Positions 44,013 to 52,835 of a stretch of DNA of 64,000 bases are shown here, piece by piece. Location: the NCBI RefSeq assembly GCF_001428805.1, contig NZ_LMIS01000001.1, positions 2,220,976-2,284,975 on the forward strand, read 5' to 3'. The stretch's first letter is position 1. Each line of letters begins with the position of its first letter. The notes beneath the pieces were generated by a model. The model made no database searches, was not told the DNA's origin, and saw nothing but the letters and a program-made list of their open reading frames with translations. The translations under genes and the position numbers were made by a program. This stretch comes from Aeromicrobium sp. Root236. GTDB lineage: Bacteria > Actinomycetota > Actinomycetes > Propionibacteriales > Nocardioidaceae.

Positions 44013-44957
44013 TCAGTGCTCGTGCTCGGAGTCGGTGTCGGAGTGGTCGTCGGTGCCCGTGGCCGCGCCGGCCCGGCCGGCCTCGACGGTGAACTCGGCC
44101 GTACGCACGACGCCGCCGTGCTTGAAGTCGAGGTAGAGCCGGTAGCGGCCCTCGGACGGGAAGCTCGCGTAGAACGTGATGCCCGGGCCGGGCTCGGTCC
44201 GGCCGTCGCCTGGCTCGCCATCGGGGTGGACGTGGAGGTACGCCAGGTCGCCGTCACGCAGCGCGACCAGGTGGCCGTACGCGGCGAGGTAGGGCTGCAG
44301 GTCCGTGACGGGTTCGCCGTCCTTCGCGACGTTCAACGTCAGCTTCGAGTCCTCGCCGGCCACGGCATCGCCCTCGAGCGTCACGGTGTAGTCGCCGACC
44401 GTGTCGGTCCACGACGGCGCCGGCAGCGGCTTGGGCGTGGCGTTGCCGGCGACCGTCAGGTCGGCCCCGAGCGTCACCGCGGGGTCCTTGCCGGCCGGGT
44501 CGAAGTCGGCGAACGTGCGCCACTGGCCCGCGTCGAGCGCCAGCCTCGCGGTCCACGTGCCGTGCTCGTCGAGCGTGGGGTGGACGTGCTGGAAGCCCGA
44601 CAGGTCGCGCCTGGCGGCGATGAAGTGCAGCTTCTTGTCGTGCGAGATCGCGTAGTCGGTCACCGGCTTGCCGTCGGGCCCGAGGACCCGGAACGTCACG
44701 ATGGCGTCAGGGGCCGGTTGCTGCGTGGGGTCGTCGAGCACGAGGCGATAGCCGTTCTGCGCGACCTGGAGGCCGCCGGGCGGCTCGTCGCCACCCTCGG
44801 ACATGCCCGCCATGTCGTTCATCGCGTCGTCGTCGCCGTGCTCCATCGCGGCGGGCTCGGAGTCGACCGGGCCGACGGCGTTGCCGATCGCCGCCGCGGC
44901 GCCGAACACGACGCACAGCCCGGCGACGAACACGCCGACCTTGACCCCGGTGTTCAT
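44013..44957 (-). CDS. Membrane-anchored copper-binding protein (Met/His-rich)
   Basis: 314 aa exported protein with an N-terminal membrane anchor ([19 protein letters not shown]). A Met/His/Asp stretch ([17 protein letters not shown]) follows, then two similar beta-rich halves, each holding a HVHP motif (GFQHVHPTL and YLHVHPDGE), and a His/Asp tail ([12 protein letters not shown]). Such proteins recur in actinobacterial copper operons; Cu binding outside the membrane is inferred from the ligands and from its place between copZ and copA. Its start overlaps the copZ stop. Confidence 0.75.
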   Translation of the reverse strand: MNTGVKVGVFVAGLCVVFGAAAAIGNAVGPVDSEPAAMEHGDDDAMNDMAGMSEGGDEPPGGLQVAQNGYRLVLDDPTQQPAPDAIVTFRVLGPDGKPVTDYAISHDKKLHFIAARRDLSGFQHVHPTLDEHGTWTARLALDAGQWRTFADFDPAGKDPAVTLGADLTVAGNATPKPLPAPSWTDTVGDYTVTLEGDAVAGEDSKLTLNVAKDGEPVTDLQPYLAAYGHLVALRDGDLAYLHVHPDGEPGDGRTEPGPGITFYASFPSEGRYRLYLDFKHGGVVRTAEFTVEAGRAGAATGTDDHSDTDSEHEH

Positions 44958-45160
44958 GACAACGAGTAGCCGGCCTCGGCGACGGCCTCGCGTACGGCAT
45001 CGTCGGCCACGGGCTCGGCCTCGGTCGTGACGGTCAGGGCTCCGGTCGCGAGGTCGACGCTGAGGTCCTGGACGCCGGGGATCGCGCCGACCTCTTCGCT
45101 GACCGAGCGGACGCAGTGCTCGCAGGTCATGCCGACGACGGTGTAGGTGCTGGTGGTCAT
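44954..45160 (-). CDS. copZ: Copper chaperone, HMA domain
   Basis: 68 aa ferredoxin-like metallochaperone carrying copper to CopA. The Cu site is GMTCEHC near residues 9-15, followed by VRSVSEEVGAIPGVQDLSVDL and the C-terminal AVAEAGYSL. It lies 24 bp downstream of csoR and overlaps the next gene by ATGA. Confidence 0.93.
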   Translation of the reverse strand: MTTSTYTVVGMTCEHCVRSVSEEVGAIPGVQDLSVDLATGALTVTTEAEPVADDAVREAVAEAGYSLS

Positions 45161-45184
45161 GGTGGTTCCTCTCGTGGTGTTCGG

Positions 45185-45487
45185 TCAGCTGCGGACGAGG
45201 CGCGCGATGGCGTCGGAGGCCTCGCGGATCTTGGCGTCCGACTCGGCGCCGCCCGCTCGGGCGGCGTCGACGACACAGTGGCTCAGGTGGTCGTCGAGCA
45301 GGCCCAGCGAGACGGACTGGAGAGCCTTCGTCATCGCCGAGACCTGGGTCAGGATGTCGATGCAGTACTGGTCCTCCTCGACCATGCGCTGCAAGCCGCG
45401 CGCCTGCCCCTCGATGCGGCGGAGCCGCTTGAGGTAGTCGGCCTTCTTGTCGTCGTAGCCGCGTGCTTCGTGGTCGTGCGCCATCAT
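45185..45487 (-). CDS. csoR: Copper-sensing repressor CsoR
   Basis: 100 aa all-helical DUF156 repressor. The Cu(I) ligands are present in order: Cys in DQYCIDILTQ, His and Cys in HLSHCVVDA (C-H-C pattern of true CsoR). The basic helix RRIEGQARGLQRMVEED is conserved. GAGGAG precedes the ATG. Two CsoR boxes stand 15 and 51 bp upstream of the start. It leads the copper operon and should release DNA when loaded with Cu(I). Confidence 0.93.
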   Translation of the reverse strand: MMAHDHEARGYDDKKADYLKRLRRIEGQARGLQRMVEEDQYCIDILTQVSAMTKALQSVSLGLLDDHLSHCVVDAARAGGAESDAKIREASDAIARLVRS

Positions 45488-45501
45488 GGACTCCTCATCG
45501 G

Positions 45502-45552
45502 TACCCCTGGGGGGTATGTCTTCGTGTCCTGACCATATACCCCTAGGGGGTA
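45502..45552 (-). promoter_or_regulatory. Two CsoR operator boxes
   Basis: TACCCCTGGGGGGTA (45502-45516) and TACCCCTAGGGGGTA (45538-45552) are G-tract palindromes typical of CsoR sites; the second extends to a 17-bp perfect-type ATACC...GGTAT. Centres are 36 bp apart. Both lie directly upstream of csoR. Confidence 0.9.
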
Positions 45553-45698
45553 TGACGCAAGAGCGCCCCGGACGTACGCATGTCTCGTGGACGTGCGGGT
45601 AGTCCTGACGTGTCGGCGACGTTGAGCAGACAGCGTGCTGACAACGATGCCCCGCCCCGAGTCAGTCAGGGTGGGGCATCAGCTCGGGTGGCGGCGGT

Positions 45699-46328
45699 TC
45701 AGGCAGACGTGCGCTCGGCAACGCTCGGCTGGAGCGCGCCGACCCTCTGGGCCAGGCCGTCGAGCCAGGTGCCGAGGTGGCGGCGGTACCAGCCGCGGCC
45801 GGTCCACTTCTCGGGGTCGGCGAAGCCGGGGATCGCATGGTCCGGGACATCGGCGCGGGACTCGATGGACCTGAGGCGCTCGGCCTCGATCGACGAGGTG
45901 AGCACCAGGGTCCGCACGAACTCGATGGCGGCCGTGGCGTCGACGACGTCGAGCCCTTCGCGTTGCAGGGACTCGATGTGCGGCGTGACCATCTCGAGGA
46001 ATCCCGGTGACACGTTGCGCGACCGCAGCGCCGTGAGGTCGTATCCCGGGTGCTGCCCGCAGATGGTCCAGAACATCTCACCGAGCTGCTCGAGGTGCTC
46101 GCGCCACGGCAGGTCCACGCCCGGCCAGGGTGCGGTCCTGGCGATGCGGTCCATGACCTGGACGACGAGGTCCTCGCGGTCGGTGACGTAGCGATAGAGA
46201 CCCGAGTGGACGACGCCGAGCCGGGCCGCGATCGACGGCATGCTGAACGAGTCGAGCCCCTCGGCCAGCACCGAGTCGATGATCTGGTCGACGGTCAATG
46301 TCCGTGGCCTGCCGGGCTTCGCGTTCAT
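45699..46328 (-). CDS. TetR family transcriptional regulator
   Basis: 209 aa regulator with an N-terminal HTH: RTLTVDQIIDSVLAEGLDSFSMPSIAARLGVVHSGLYRYVTDREDLV, where the SMPSIAARLGV...LYRYV pattern is clear. The C-terminal ligand domain is not diagnostic (GHPGYDLTALRSRNVSPGF). Single gene; the plausible divergent partner is not adjacent. The 143-bp stretch between csoR boxes and its 3' end holds nothing that I recognise. Confidence 0.85.
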   Translation of the reverse strand: MNAKPGRPRTLTVDQIIDSVLAEGLDSFSMPSIAARLGVVHSGLYRYVTDREDLVVQVMDRIARTAPWPGVDLPWREHLEQLGEMFWTICGQHPGYDLTALRSRNVSPGFLEMVTPHIESLQREGLDVVDATAAIEFVRTLVLTSSIEAERLRSIESRADVPDHAIPGFADPEKWTGRGWYRRHLGTWLDGLAQRVGALQPSVAERTSA

Positions 46329-46423
46329 CCTTGAAGGCTACGCGTCAACGCTGATGTCGCATGACGAATGACACGAATAGAGCCGAAGGTCCTAGGGCTG
46401 ATGAACCACTCGAACCAGACGCA

Positions 46424-46439
46424 TCATCCGAACGGATGA
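46424..46439. terminator. Small palindrome after the epimerase gene
   Basis: TCATCCG-AA-CGGATGA directly follows the stop of the minus-strand gene at 46441. It is short, lacks a T run and may be only a weak terminator. Confidence 0.3.
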
Positions 46440-46440
46440 C

Positions 46441-47421
46441 TCAGGCCCGCAGCTCCGCAATGAGCTCAAGCTCGGCCGGCCGGCTCAGGCCCGCCCGCCG
46501 CTCGCGGTCGAGACCTCTCGCGCGTTCGTCCTCGAGGGTCGCGCGAAGGGTCTCGGACAGCGGACGCCGCTCCAGTCCGTACGCCAACGCGCGGGTGTCG
46601 TCCATCAGCCCCATGCCGTGATGGCTGGCCGGCAGCCACAGCGGCAGCGATCGCGGGCCCATCCACTCCTCGACGTCGTGCTCGCGCAACCACGCCTCGC
46701 TCGCGAGGACCTGGTCGCCCATGAAGCCGGCGACCTCCGCCGACAGGGCGACGAGCTCACCCACGGTCGTACGCTCACCCGCCGCGTGCACCGTGCCGGT
46801 CGCCCCGGTCTCGGCGCAGGTCACGATCCAAGTGGCCAGGTCACGTACGTCGATGACCTGCATCGGCTGGTCGGCCACGGCCGGCACCAGCACCGGCTCG
46901 TCGCCGGCGAGGGCGAAACGGGCGGCGTAGTGGCCGAGCCGGTCCGAGCGGTCGCCTGGTCCGCCGATCAGCCCGACCCGCACGATCAGGTGGCGGCGCA
47001 GGTGTCGTACGGCCTGCTCGCACGCGACCTTGCCCTCGCCGTACTGCTCGGGCTCGGCCACCTCCCCGTCGAGCGGCTCGAGCACCGGCGACTCCTCGGT
47101 CAACGGTCCGCTCTGGTCGGCGTACACCGAACCCGTCGAGACGAGCGTCCAGTGCGTCGCGTCCGAGCCGAGTGCGCTGACCGCCGAGCGCACCTGGCCG
47201 GGCTGACGGGACACGTCGATCACGCTGTCCCACCCCCGGCCACGGACCTCGTCGTACGCCTGAGGGTCCGAGCGGTCGGCCCGGACGAGCGTCGCGCCCG
47301 TGGGCACGTCACCGGACTCACCACGCGCCAGGCACGTGACGTCATGGCCGCGGGCGATCGCGTCACGCGCGATCTGGCCGCCGACCCAGGAGGTGCCGCC
47401 GAGGACGAGTACGGTGCTCAT
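46441..47421 (-). CDS. NAD-dependent epimerase/dehydratase family protein
   Basis: 326 aa extended short-chain dehydrogenase-like protein. The Rossmann motif VLVLGGTSWVGGQIARDA at residues 4-21 and the segment WTLVSTGSVYAD (in place of the YxxxK serine region) are visible, with GEGKVACEQAV supplying a lysine. The catalytic Tyr appears as QYGEGK. The WVGG form of the nucleotide motif and the sequence style are those of atypical reductases with sugar or flavonoid-like substrates. Substrate unknown. Single gene. Confidence 0.8.
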   Translation of the reverse strand: MSTVLVLGGTSWVGGQIARDAIARGHDVTCLARGESGDVPTGATLVRADRSDPQAYDEVRGRGWDSVIDVSRQPGQVRSAVSALGSDATHWTLVSTGSVYADQSGPLTEESPVLEPLDGEVAEPEQYGEGKVACEQAVRHLRRHLIVRVGLIGGPGDRSDRLGHYAARFALAGDEPVLVPAVADQPMQVIDVRDLATWIVTCAETGATGTVHAAGERTTVGELVALSAEVAGFMGDQVLASEAWLREHDVEEWMGPRSLPLWLPASHHGMGLMDDTRALAYGLERRPLSETLRATLEDERARGLDRERRAGLSRPAELELIAELRA

Positions 47422-47538
47422 CCCGTCAATCAACCATGCCGTCCGGCGCCACGACAGGCCTGTTCACTGCCGGCAGAACAGCTCTGAGCAGACGCCGGCG
47501 GACCGGCGGATCTGCGCACGAGGCATAGCATTCAAGGC

Positions 47539-47850
47539 ATGGCCTCCGAACACCTCCTCACCGTCACCGGCACCGTCTTCATCCGCGAACGCATCGCCGT
47601 GCCGCCCGGCGCCGTCGCGACGGTCAAGCTCGTCGACACCGAGGGCGAGGTGCTGGCAGCCACCGCGATCGACGCCCCGGGCGTACCGGCGGAGTTCGTC
47701 CTCACAGCCGATCCGACCCTGGTCGCCGCTCCCGACGCACTGCTGATCTGGGCCATGCTGCGCACGGAGGTCGGCGTGTGGGGCACGACCGACCTCGTGC
47801 CGGTCGAGGGTGACTCCACGGCGGTCATGCTCACCAAGATCGACGAATGA
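47539..47850 (+). CDS. YbaY/YscW-domain protein
   Basis: 103 aa protein of one beta-sandwich domain: VTGTVFIRERIAVPPGAVATVKLVDTEGEVLA followed by PAEFVLTADPTLV and LLIWAMLRTEVGVWGTTDL. This is the YbaY/YscW pattern, usually found on lipoproteins, here without a signal peptide or lipobox, so cytosolic. Its stop overlaps the ABC exporter ATG by 4 bp. Function unknown; the link to the transporter is suggested by translational coupling. Confidence 0.78.
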   Translation: MASEHLLTVTGTVFIRERIAVPPGAVATVKLVDTEGEVLAATAIDAPGVPAEFVLTADPTLVAAPDALLIWAMLRTEVGVWGTTDLVPVEGDSTAVMLTKIDE

Positions 47851-49856
47851 CGGACGGAGGGGGCCGGCCCGGCGGACCGGCCGTCAGCCACATCCCCGAC
47901 GAGGAGCTCGGCTCGGGACCACCGATCCTCGGTCGCATCGCGCGGATGCTGCGGCCCTACCGGGTCAAGATGATGTACGTCGCGGTGGCCGTGGTCACCG
48001 CGGCGGCGTTGACGTCCGTCGCTCCGTTCTTCACCAAGGCGGTGTTCGACAAGGCGTTGTTCCCGAGCGACGGCAGCGGTGTCGACCTCGGCCTGCTGGG
48101 CTGGCTCGTCGGCGCCCTGTGCCTCATCCCGGTCGTGACCGCGGTCATCGGCATCGCCCAGAACTGGCTGACCTCGACGATCGGCAACTCGGCGATGGCC
48201 GACCTGCGCAGCGACCTGTTCGCGCACCTGCAGAAGATGGAGCTCGCGTTCTTCACGGCGACCAAGACCGGCGCGATCCAGTCGCGCCTGGCCAACGACG
48301 TCGCCGGCGTACGCACGGTGCTGACCGACACCGCGACCTCGATCCTGCAGAACAGCGTCACCGTCATCGCCGCGTTCGTGTCGATGGTGATCCTGTCCTG
48401 GCAGCTGACCGTGCTGACGGTGATCGTCATGCCCCTCTTCGTGTGGATCCAGCTGCAGGTCGGCAAGCGGCGCCAGCGGCTCGCTCGCAAGACCCAGGAG
48501 TCGCTGTCGGAGATGACGGCGATCACCGAGGAGGCGCTCAGCGTCTCGGGCATCCTGCTGTCCAAGGTGTTCAACCGCGCCGACTCCGAGGTCGAGCGCT
48601 ATCGCGAGGCCAACCGCAACCAGACCCGGCTCCAGGTCGAGCAGGCCATGACCGGACGGACGTTCTTCGCGACCGTGCAGACGTTCTTCGCGATCACGCC
48701 GGCCCTGATCTATCTCGTCTCGGGCTACATGCTCAGCGGCGGCACCGCGTTGACCGCTGGCACGCTCGTCGCGTTCACGACGCTCCAGGCACGCCTCCAG
48801 ATGCCGTTGCTCCAGCTCATGCGGGTCTCCCTCGACGTGCAGACGTCGCTGGCGCTGTTCCGCCGGCTGTTCGAGTACCTCGACCTCGAGCCGGCGATCA
48901 CCGAGCGGCCGGGTGCCGTGGCACTCAAGCCCGAGGACGTGCGCGGCGAGATCGAGTTCCGCGACGTGCACTTCCGCTATCCGGAGCCCCGCGCGCTCTC
49001 GGGCGGGACGACGGGTGACCGGTTCGGCGAGAGCGGCGTGCGCATCGACCGCACGGAACCGGCACCGGAGCAGGGCTGGGCCCTCGACGGGGTCTCGTTG
49101 CGGGTCGCCCCGGGCCAGCTCGCCGCGATCGTCGGTCCGTCGGGCTCCGGCAAGACCACCATGACGTACCTGATCCCGCGGTTCTACGACGTCACCACCG
49201 GCGCGGTCCTGATCGACGGCACCGACGTGCGCGACCTCACGATGGGCTCGGTCGCCGAGGCGGTGGGCATGGTCACCCAGGAGCCCTACCTCTTCCACGG
49301 CACGATCCGCGACAACATCGCGTACGCCAAGCCCGACGCCACCGCCGACGAGATCGAGCAGGCCGCCCGCGATGCCAACATCCACGACCGGATCCTGTCG
49401 TTCGCCGACGGTTACGAGACCATCACCGGCGAGCGCGGCTACCGGCTCAGCGGCGGCGAGAAGCAGCGGCTCGCGATCGCCCGCGTCCTGCTGATGGACC
49501 CGCGGATCCTGATCCTCGACGAGGCGACGTCGGCGCTCGACACCGAGACCGAGCGACTCGTGCAGGACGCGCTGGAGCGGGCGACCCACAACCGTACGAC
49601 GATCGCGATCGCGCACCGGCTCTCCACGATCCACAACGCCGACGTCATCTTCGGGCTCGAGGAGGGCAAGCTCGTCGAGCAGGGCACCCACGACGAGCTG
49701 CTCGCGCTGGGCGGGCTCTACTCGCGCCTGTACGTCGAGCAGTTCGGCTCGGGCCAGATCGAGGCGCGGTTCACCGACGGCGTGCGGTTCACCAGCGGCG
49801 AGACCTACTGCGACAAGCCCGGCGCCGACGACCGCCGCGCCGACGTGTCGTTCTAG
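47847..49856 (+). CDS. ABC exporter with fused membrane and ATPase domains
   Basis: 669 aa half-transporter of the MsbA/MdlB type, working as a dimer. Six TM helices occupy residues 40-340 (for example MMYVAVAVVTAAALTSVAPFF). ATPase: Walker A GPSGSGKTTMTYLI, Q-loop MVTQEPYLFH, signature LSGGEKQRLAIAR, Walker B ILILDEATSALD, H-loop AHRLST. An insert of about 30 residues rich in Gly/Arg/Glu (LSGGTTGDRFGESGVR) separates the first two ATPase strands (VHFRYPEPRA and WALDGVSLRV), which normally follow each other closely. Substrate unknown. A MITE-like element begins 7 bp after its stop. Confidence 0.88.
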   Translation: MTDGGGRPGGPAVSHIPDEELGSGPPILGRIARMLRPYRVKMMYVAVAVVTAAALTSVAPFFTKAVFDKALFPSDGSGVDLGLLGWLVGALCLIPVVTAVIGIAQNWLTSTIGNSAMADLRSDLFAHLQKMELAFFTATKTGAIQSRLANDVAGVRTVLTDTATSILQNSVTVIAAFVSMVILSWQLTVLTVIVMPLFVWIQLQVGKRRQRLARKTQESLSEMTAITEEALSVSGILLSKVFNRADSEVERYREANRNQTRLQVEQAMTGRTFFATVQTFFAITPALIYLVSGYMLSGGTALTAGTLVAFTTLQARLQMPLLQLMRVSLDVQTSLALFRRLFEYLDLEPAITERPGAVALKPEDVRGEIEFRDVHFRYPEPRALSGGTTGDRFGESGVRIDRTEPAPEQGWALDGVSLRVAPGQLAAIVGPSGSGKTTMTYLIPRFYDVTTGAVLIDGTDVRDLTMGSVAEAVGMVTQEPYLFHGTIRDNIAYAKPDATADEIEQAARDANIHDRILSFADGYETITGERGYRLSGGEKQRLAIARVLLMDPRILILDEATSALDTETERLVQDALERATHNRTTIAIAHRLSTIHNADVIFGLEEGKLVEQGTHDELLALGGLYSRLYVEQFGSGQIEARFTDGVRFTSGETYCDKPGADDRRADVSF

Positions 49857-49863
49857 CTCGCTG

Positions 49864-49977
49864 GCGGTTTACCAAGAGGTCACGGCAAAGTGCCACTCCT
49901 CAAGGGGCGTGCACCTTGAGGAGTGGCGGTTTGCCCTGAGGAGCGGCGCAGCTTGCCCTGACCTCTTGGTAAACCGT
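49864..49977 (-). repeat. MITE-like element, copy 2 (opposite orientation)
   Basis: 114-bp element with ends 49864-49888 and 49953-49977, each one base different from the copy-1 25-bp repeat. An internal 13-bp stem pairs CCACTCCTCAAGG (49893-49905) with CCTTGAGGAGTGG (49914-49926). Its reverse complement aligns along its whole length with copy 1 at 17929-18052, with about 10 bp fewer. The last base is the first base of the stop triplet of the lipoprotein gene on the minus strand. Confidence 0.85.
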
Positions 49978-50642
49978 CACCGTGCGGCGAGGGCTCGCTT
50001 TTGGGCAGATGCCAGCGCGGAGGTCACGGCCGCCTCGACCGCCTTGGTCTTCTTGAGGTTCGGCACCGAGAAGATCAGCGACGTCATCTCGCCGGAGGTG
50101 CACATCTGGGCGGAGATCCCCGACTCAGCCGAGCTGATCGGGACGAGCGCGATCGTCGTCGTGGCGCCCTTGGCGGCGCCGCCGATCGCGGCCAGCGTCG
50201 TGAACGCGTCACAGGCCTGCTCGTTGGTGAACGACGAGGCGCCGGACAACAGCTTCTTGGCGCGGGCGAGCTCCTTCTTGTCCGTCGCCGTCTTGACGTC
50301 ACCTGACGACTCGAGCTGCTTGACGACATCGGGCAGCGTCTTGGCCCACTCCTGCGCGGGCAGCGTCGTGACCTGGATCAGCGCGGTGCTGGCCTGCCAG
50401 CGGCACTGGCTGCTGACGGCCGTGCCGTTCGTCGCCACCACGGTGTCGACGGGCGTACCCGCGAGCTTCCGGCGCTCACCGGCGGTCAGGAACGAGCACG
50501 CCGGCTCCTTCGGGTCGACCGTCGGCTGCGCCGTCGCGGACGCGGAGGGCTCGGGATCGGCGGCCTTGCCGTCGCTCCCGCCGCTGCACGCTGCAAGAGT
50601 CAGGCCGGCGACCCCCGCGAGCATCGCCGCACGCAGCCTCAC
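49977..50642 (-). CDS. Secreted lipoprotein (DUF3558-like)
   Basis: 221 aa exported lipoprotein with lipobox LAAC (Cys19) and a Ser/Pro/Ala linker. The mature domain has paired cysteines (PACSFLT, SQCRW, QACDAF, QMCTSG), consistent with two disulfides, and SFLTAGERRKLAG followed by SQCRW resembles DUF3558-type lipoproteins. Its ATG overlaps the dehydrogenase stop (ATGA), an odd pairing for a secreted protein. The stop codon coincides with the end of the MITE-like element, so the element may have reset the C-terminus. Confidence 0.72.
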   Translation of the reverse strand: MRLRAAMLAGVAGLTLAACSGGSDGKAADPEPSASATAQPTVDPKEPACSFLTAGERRKLAGTPVDTVVATNGTAVSSQCRWQASTALIQVTTLPAQEWAKTLPDVVKQLESSGDVKTATDKKELARAKKLLSGASSFTNEQACDAFTTLAAIGGAAKGATTTIALVPISSAESGISAQMCTSGEMTSLIFSVPNLKKTKAVEAAVTSALASAQKRALAAR

Positions 50643-52102
50643 AGGGCGATGCCGACGTACTTGGTCTCGAGGTACTCCTCGATGCCCTCCGCGCCACCCT
50701 CGCGACCGAAGCCTGACGCCTTGACCCCGCCGAACGGAGCCGCCGGGTTGGAGACGATGCCCTGGTTGAGGCCGACCATGCCGGTCTCGAGGCCCTCGTA
50801 GACCCGCACGGCACGCGAGAGGTCGGACGTGAACGCGTACGCGACGAGGCCGAACTCGGTGTCGTTGGCCATGCGTAACGCGTCGGCCTCCTCGGTGAAC
50901 GTGAAGATCGGGGCGACCGGGCCGAAGATCTCCTCCTTGGCGAGCCGGGCCTCGAGCGGTACGTCCGAGAGCACGGTCGGCGAGTAGTAGTAGCCCTCGC
51001 CGTCCGGTGCGGAGCCGCCGGTCAGCACCGTGGCGCCCTTGCCGACCGCGTCGTCGACGAGCTCGGCGACCTTGTCGCGCTGCTTGGCCTCGACCAAGGG
51101 CCCGACATCGACGCCGTCCTCGGTGCCGCGCCCGACCGACAGCGCCTGCATCTTGTCGGTGAGCTTGGCGCCGAACTCCTCGGCGACCGACTCGTGCACG
51201 ATGAACCGGTTGGCGGCCGTGCAGGCTTCACCGATGTTGCGCATCTTGGCGAGCATCGCGCCCTCGACGGCCTTGTCGATGTCGGCGTCGTCGAACACCA
51301 GGAACGGCGCGTTCCCGCCGAGCTCCATCGATACCCGCAGCAGTCCCTCGGCACTCTGCTCGACGAGGGTGCGGCCGACCTCGGTCGAGCCGGTGAACGT
51401 CAGCTTGCGCAGCCGCGGGTCACGGATCAGCGGCTCCATGACCTTGCCGGTGCTCTTGGTCGTGACGACGTTGAGCACTCCGTCGGGCAGCCCGGCCTCG
51501 CTGAGGATGTCGGCGAGGCGCAGCATCGACAACGGCGTCAGCGCGGCCGGCTTGACCACCATGGTGCAGCCCGCGGCGATCGCCGGGCCGATCTTGCGCG
51601 TGCCCATCGCCAGCGGGAAGTTCCACGGCGTGATCATGAGGCACGGGCCGACCGGCTGCTTGAGCGTCAGCAGGCGGGTCGCGCCGTTGGGGGCAACCGA
51701 GTAGCGGCCCGAGATGCGCACGGCCTCCTCGGAGAACCAGCGGAAGAACTCCGAGCCGTACGCGATCTCGGCCTTGGCCTCCTTGATCGGCTTGCCCATC
51801 TCGAGCGTCATCAGGAGGGCCAGCTCGTCGGCGCGCTCGGTGATGATCTCGAACGCCTTGCGGAGGATCTCGCCGCGATCGCGCGGAGCGGTCGCCGCCC
51901 AGTCGGCCTGTGCCGCGACGGCGGCGTCGAGTGCTGCCGTGCCGTCGGCGACGCTCGCATCGGCTACCTCGACGAGGATCTTGCCGTTCGAGGGGTCCTC
52001 CACCGCGAACGTCTTGTCACCCTCGGCGGCACGCCACTTGCCGCCGATGAACAGCTGCGGATGGACCGCGGCGACGACTTCCTTCTCGCGTGACTCAGTC
52101 AT
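50639..52102 (-). CDS. gabD: NAD(P)-dependent succinate-semialdehyde dehydrogenase-like aldehyde dehydrogenase
   Basis: 487 aa ALDH. Catalytic Cys in NIGEACTAANRFIVHE, Glu in VSMELGGNAPFLVFDD, cofactor motif TFTGSTEVGRTLVEQ and TPWNFPLAMGTRKI. The C-terminal GFGREGGAEGIEEYLETKYVGI is typical of the GabD subfamily (4-aminobutyrate/succinate-semialdehyde route). I start at ATG 52100-52102 (MTESREKEVV); an upstream ATG at 52133-52135 would add MSERSERTNNG, which looks like a common repeated sequence and not a domain. Followed by the lipoprotein gene with a 4-bp overlap. Confidence 0.85.
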   Translation of the reverse strand: MTESREKEVVAAVHPQLFIGGKWRAAEGDKTFAVEDPSNGKILVEVADASVADGTAALDAAVAAQADWAATAPRDRGEILRKAFEIITERADELALLMTLEMGKPIKEAKAEIAYGSEFFRWFSEEAVRISGRYSVAPNGATRLLTLKQPVGPCLMITPWNFPLAMGTRKIGPAIAAGCTMVVKPAALTPLSMLRLADILSEAGLPDGVLNVVTTKSTGKVMEPLIRDPRLRKLTFTGSTEVGRTLVEQSAEGLLRVSMELGGNAPFLVFDDADIDKAVEGAMLAKMRNIGEACTAANRFIVHESVAEEFGAKLTDKMQALSVGRGTEDGVDVGPLVEAKQRDKVAELVDDAVGKGATVLTGGSAPDGEGYYYSPTVLSDVPLEARLAKEEIFGPVAPIFTFTEEADALRMANDTEFGLVAYAFTSDLSRAVRVYEGLETGMVGLNQGIVSNPAAPFGGVKASGFGREGGAEGIEEYLETKYVGIAL

Positions 52103-52172
52103 GCCATTGTTGGTTCGCTCGCTGCGCTCGCTCATGCCGTCCAGCGTAGGACGGTGGTCCAGCGGGCGCCGC

Positions 52173-52835
52173 TCAAGCCGGCGTACGGCGGGCGCGCACC
52201 TTGTGGACGACGAACCACGCAACGGCGGCGACGACCGCGACCACCAGGGCGTACTTGAGGTAGTTGCCGTACTTCTCGACGCTCTCCCAGTTGTTGCCGA
52301 GCTGATAGCCCGCGCTGATCCAGATGGTGTTCCAGATGAGGCTGCCGGCGGTCGTGTAGATCAGGAAGCGCGAGACCGACATCTTCTCGACGCCGGCAGG
52401 GATCGACACCAGGCTGCGGATCGCCGGCACCATCCGGCCGAAGAACACCGCTGCGGCGTCGTTGCGGGCGAACCAGGCGACGCCCTTGTCGATGTCGCGG
52501 GCCGTCACCAGCGGGATCTTGGCGAGCACGTGACGCGTACGCTCCAGGCCGAACACGCGCGAGATCCAGTAGAGGATCATGGCCCCGCCGACCGAGCCGA
52601 TGGTGGCCGCGACGATGACCGCGACCAGGCCGAAGTCGCCCCTTTTGGCGCTGAACCCCGCCAACGGCAGCGCCACCTCACTCGGCAGGAACGGCAGGAT
52701 CGTCTCGATCGCGAGGACCAGCCCGACGCCCAGCAGACCGATCGAGCCCATGATGTCGGCGACCAGACCGGCGAGGCCGGAGTCGGGGACGCTCGACGCT
52801 TCGGTGGCGAGGGCGGTCAGTAAGGTCACGGGCAT
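52173..52835 (-). CDS. DedA family membrane protein
   Basis: 220 aa protein of the DedA/SNARE-associated superfamily (lipid flippase-type). Conserved motifs: ETILPFLPSEVALPLAG and the arginine motif FFGRMVPAIRSLVSIPAGVEKM, then the C-terminal TMs (TTAGSLIWNTIWISAGYQLG). The correct start is around MPVTLLTALATEASS (ATG 52833-52835); the long frame upstream is antisense to the next gene. That ATG overlaps the divergent ATG of the neighbouring gene within the four bases CATG, so at least one of the two may start further in. Confidence 0.88.
   Translation of the reverse strand: MPVTLLTALATEASSVPDSGLAGLVADIMGSIGLLGVGLVLAIETILPFLPSEVALPLAGFSAKRGDFGLVAVIVAATIGSVGGAMILYWISRVFGLERTRHVLAKIPLVTARDIDKGVAWFARNDAAAVFFGRMVPAIRSLVSIPAGVEKMSVSRFLIYTTAGSLIWNTIWISAGYQLGNNWESVEKYGNYLKYALVVAVVAAVAWFVVHKVRARRTPA

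Noticed and set aside
44012-44257. Upstream extension of the copA frame
   Set aside because: Ser/Thr/Pro-rich reading of the neighbouring copper-protein gene in another frame; the HMA domain begins after the ATG at 44011.
52103-52135. Eleven-residue N-terminal extension MSERSERTNNG of the aldehyde dehydrogenase
   Set aside because: Looks like a recurrent GAGCG-rich repeat, not part of the ALDH fold; kept only as an alternative start.
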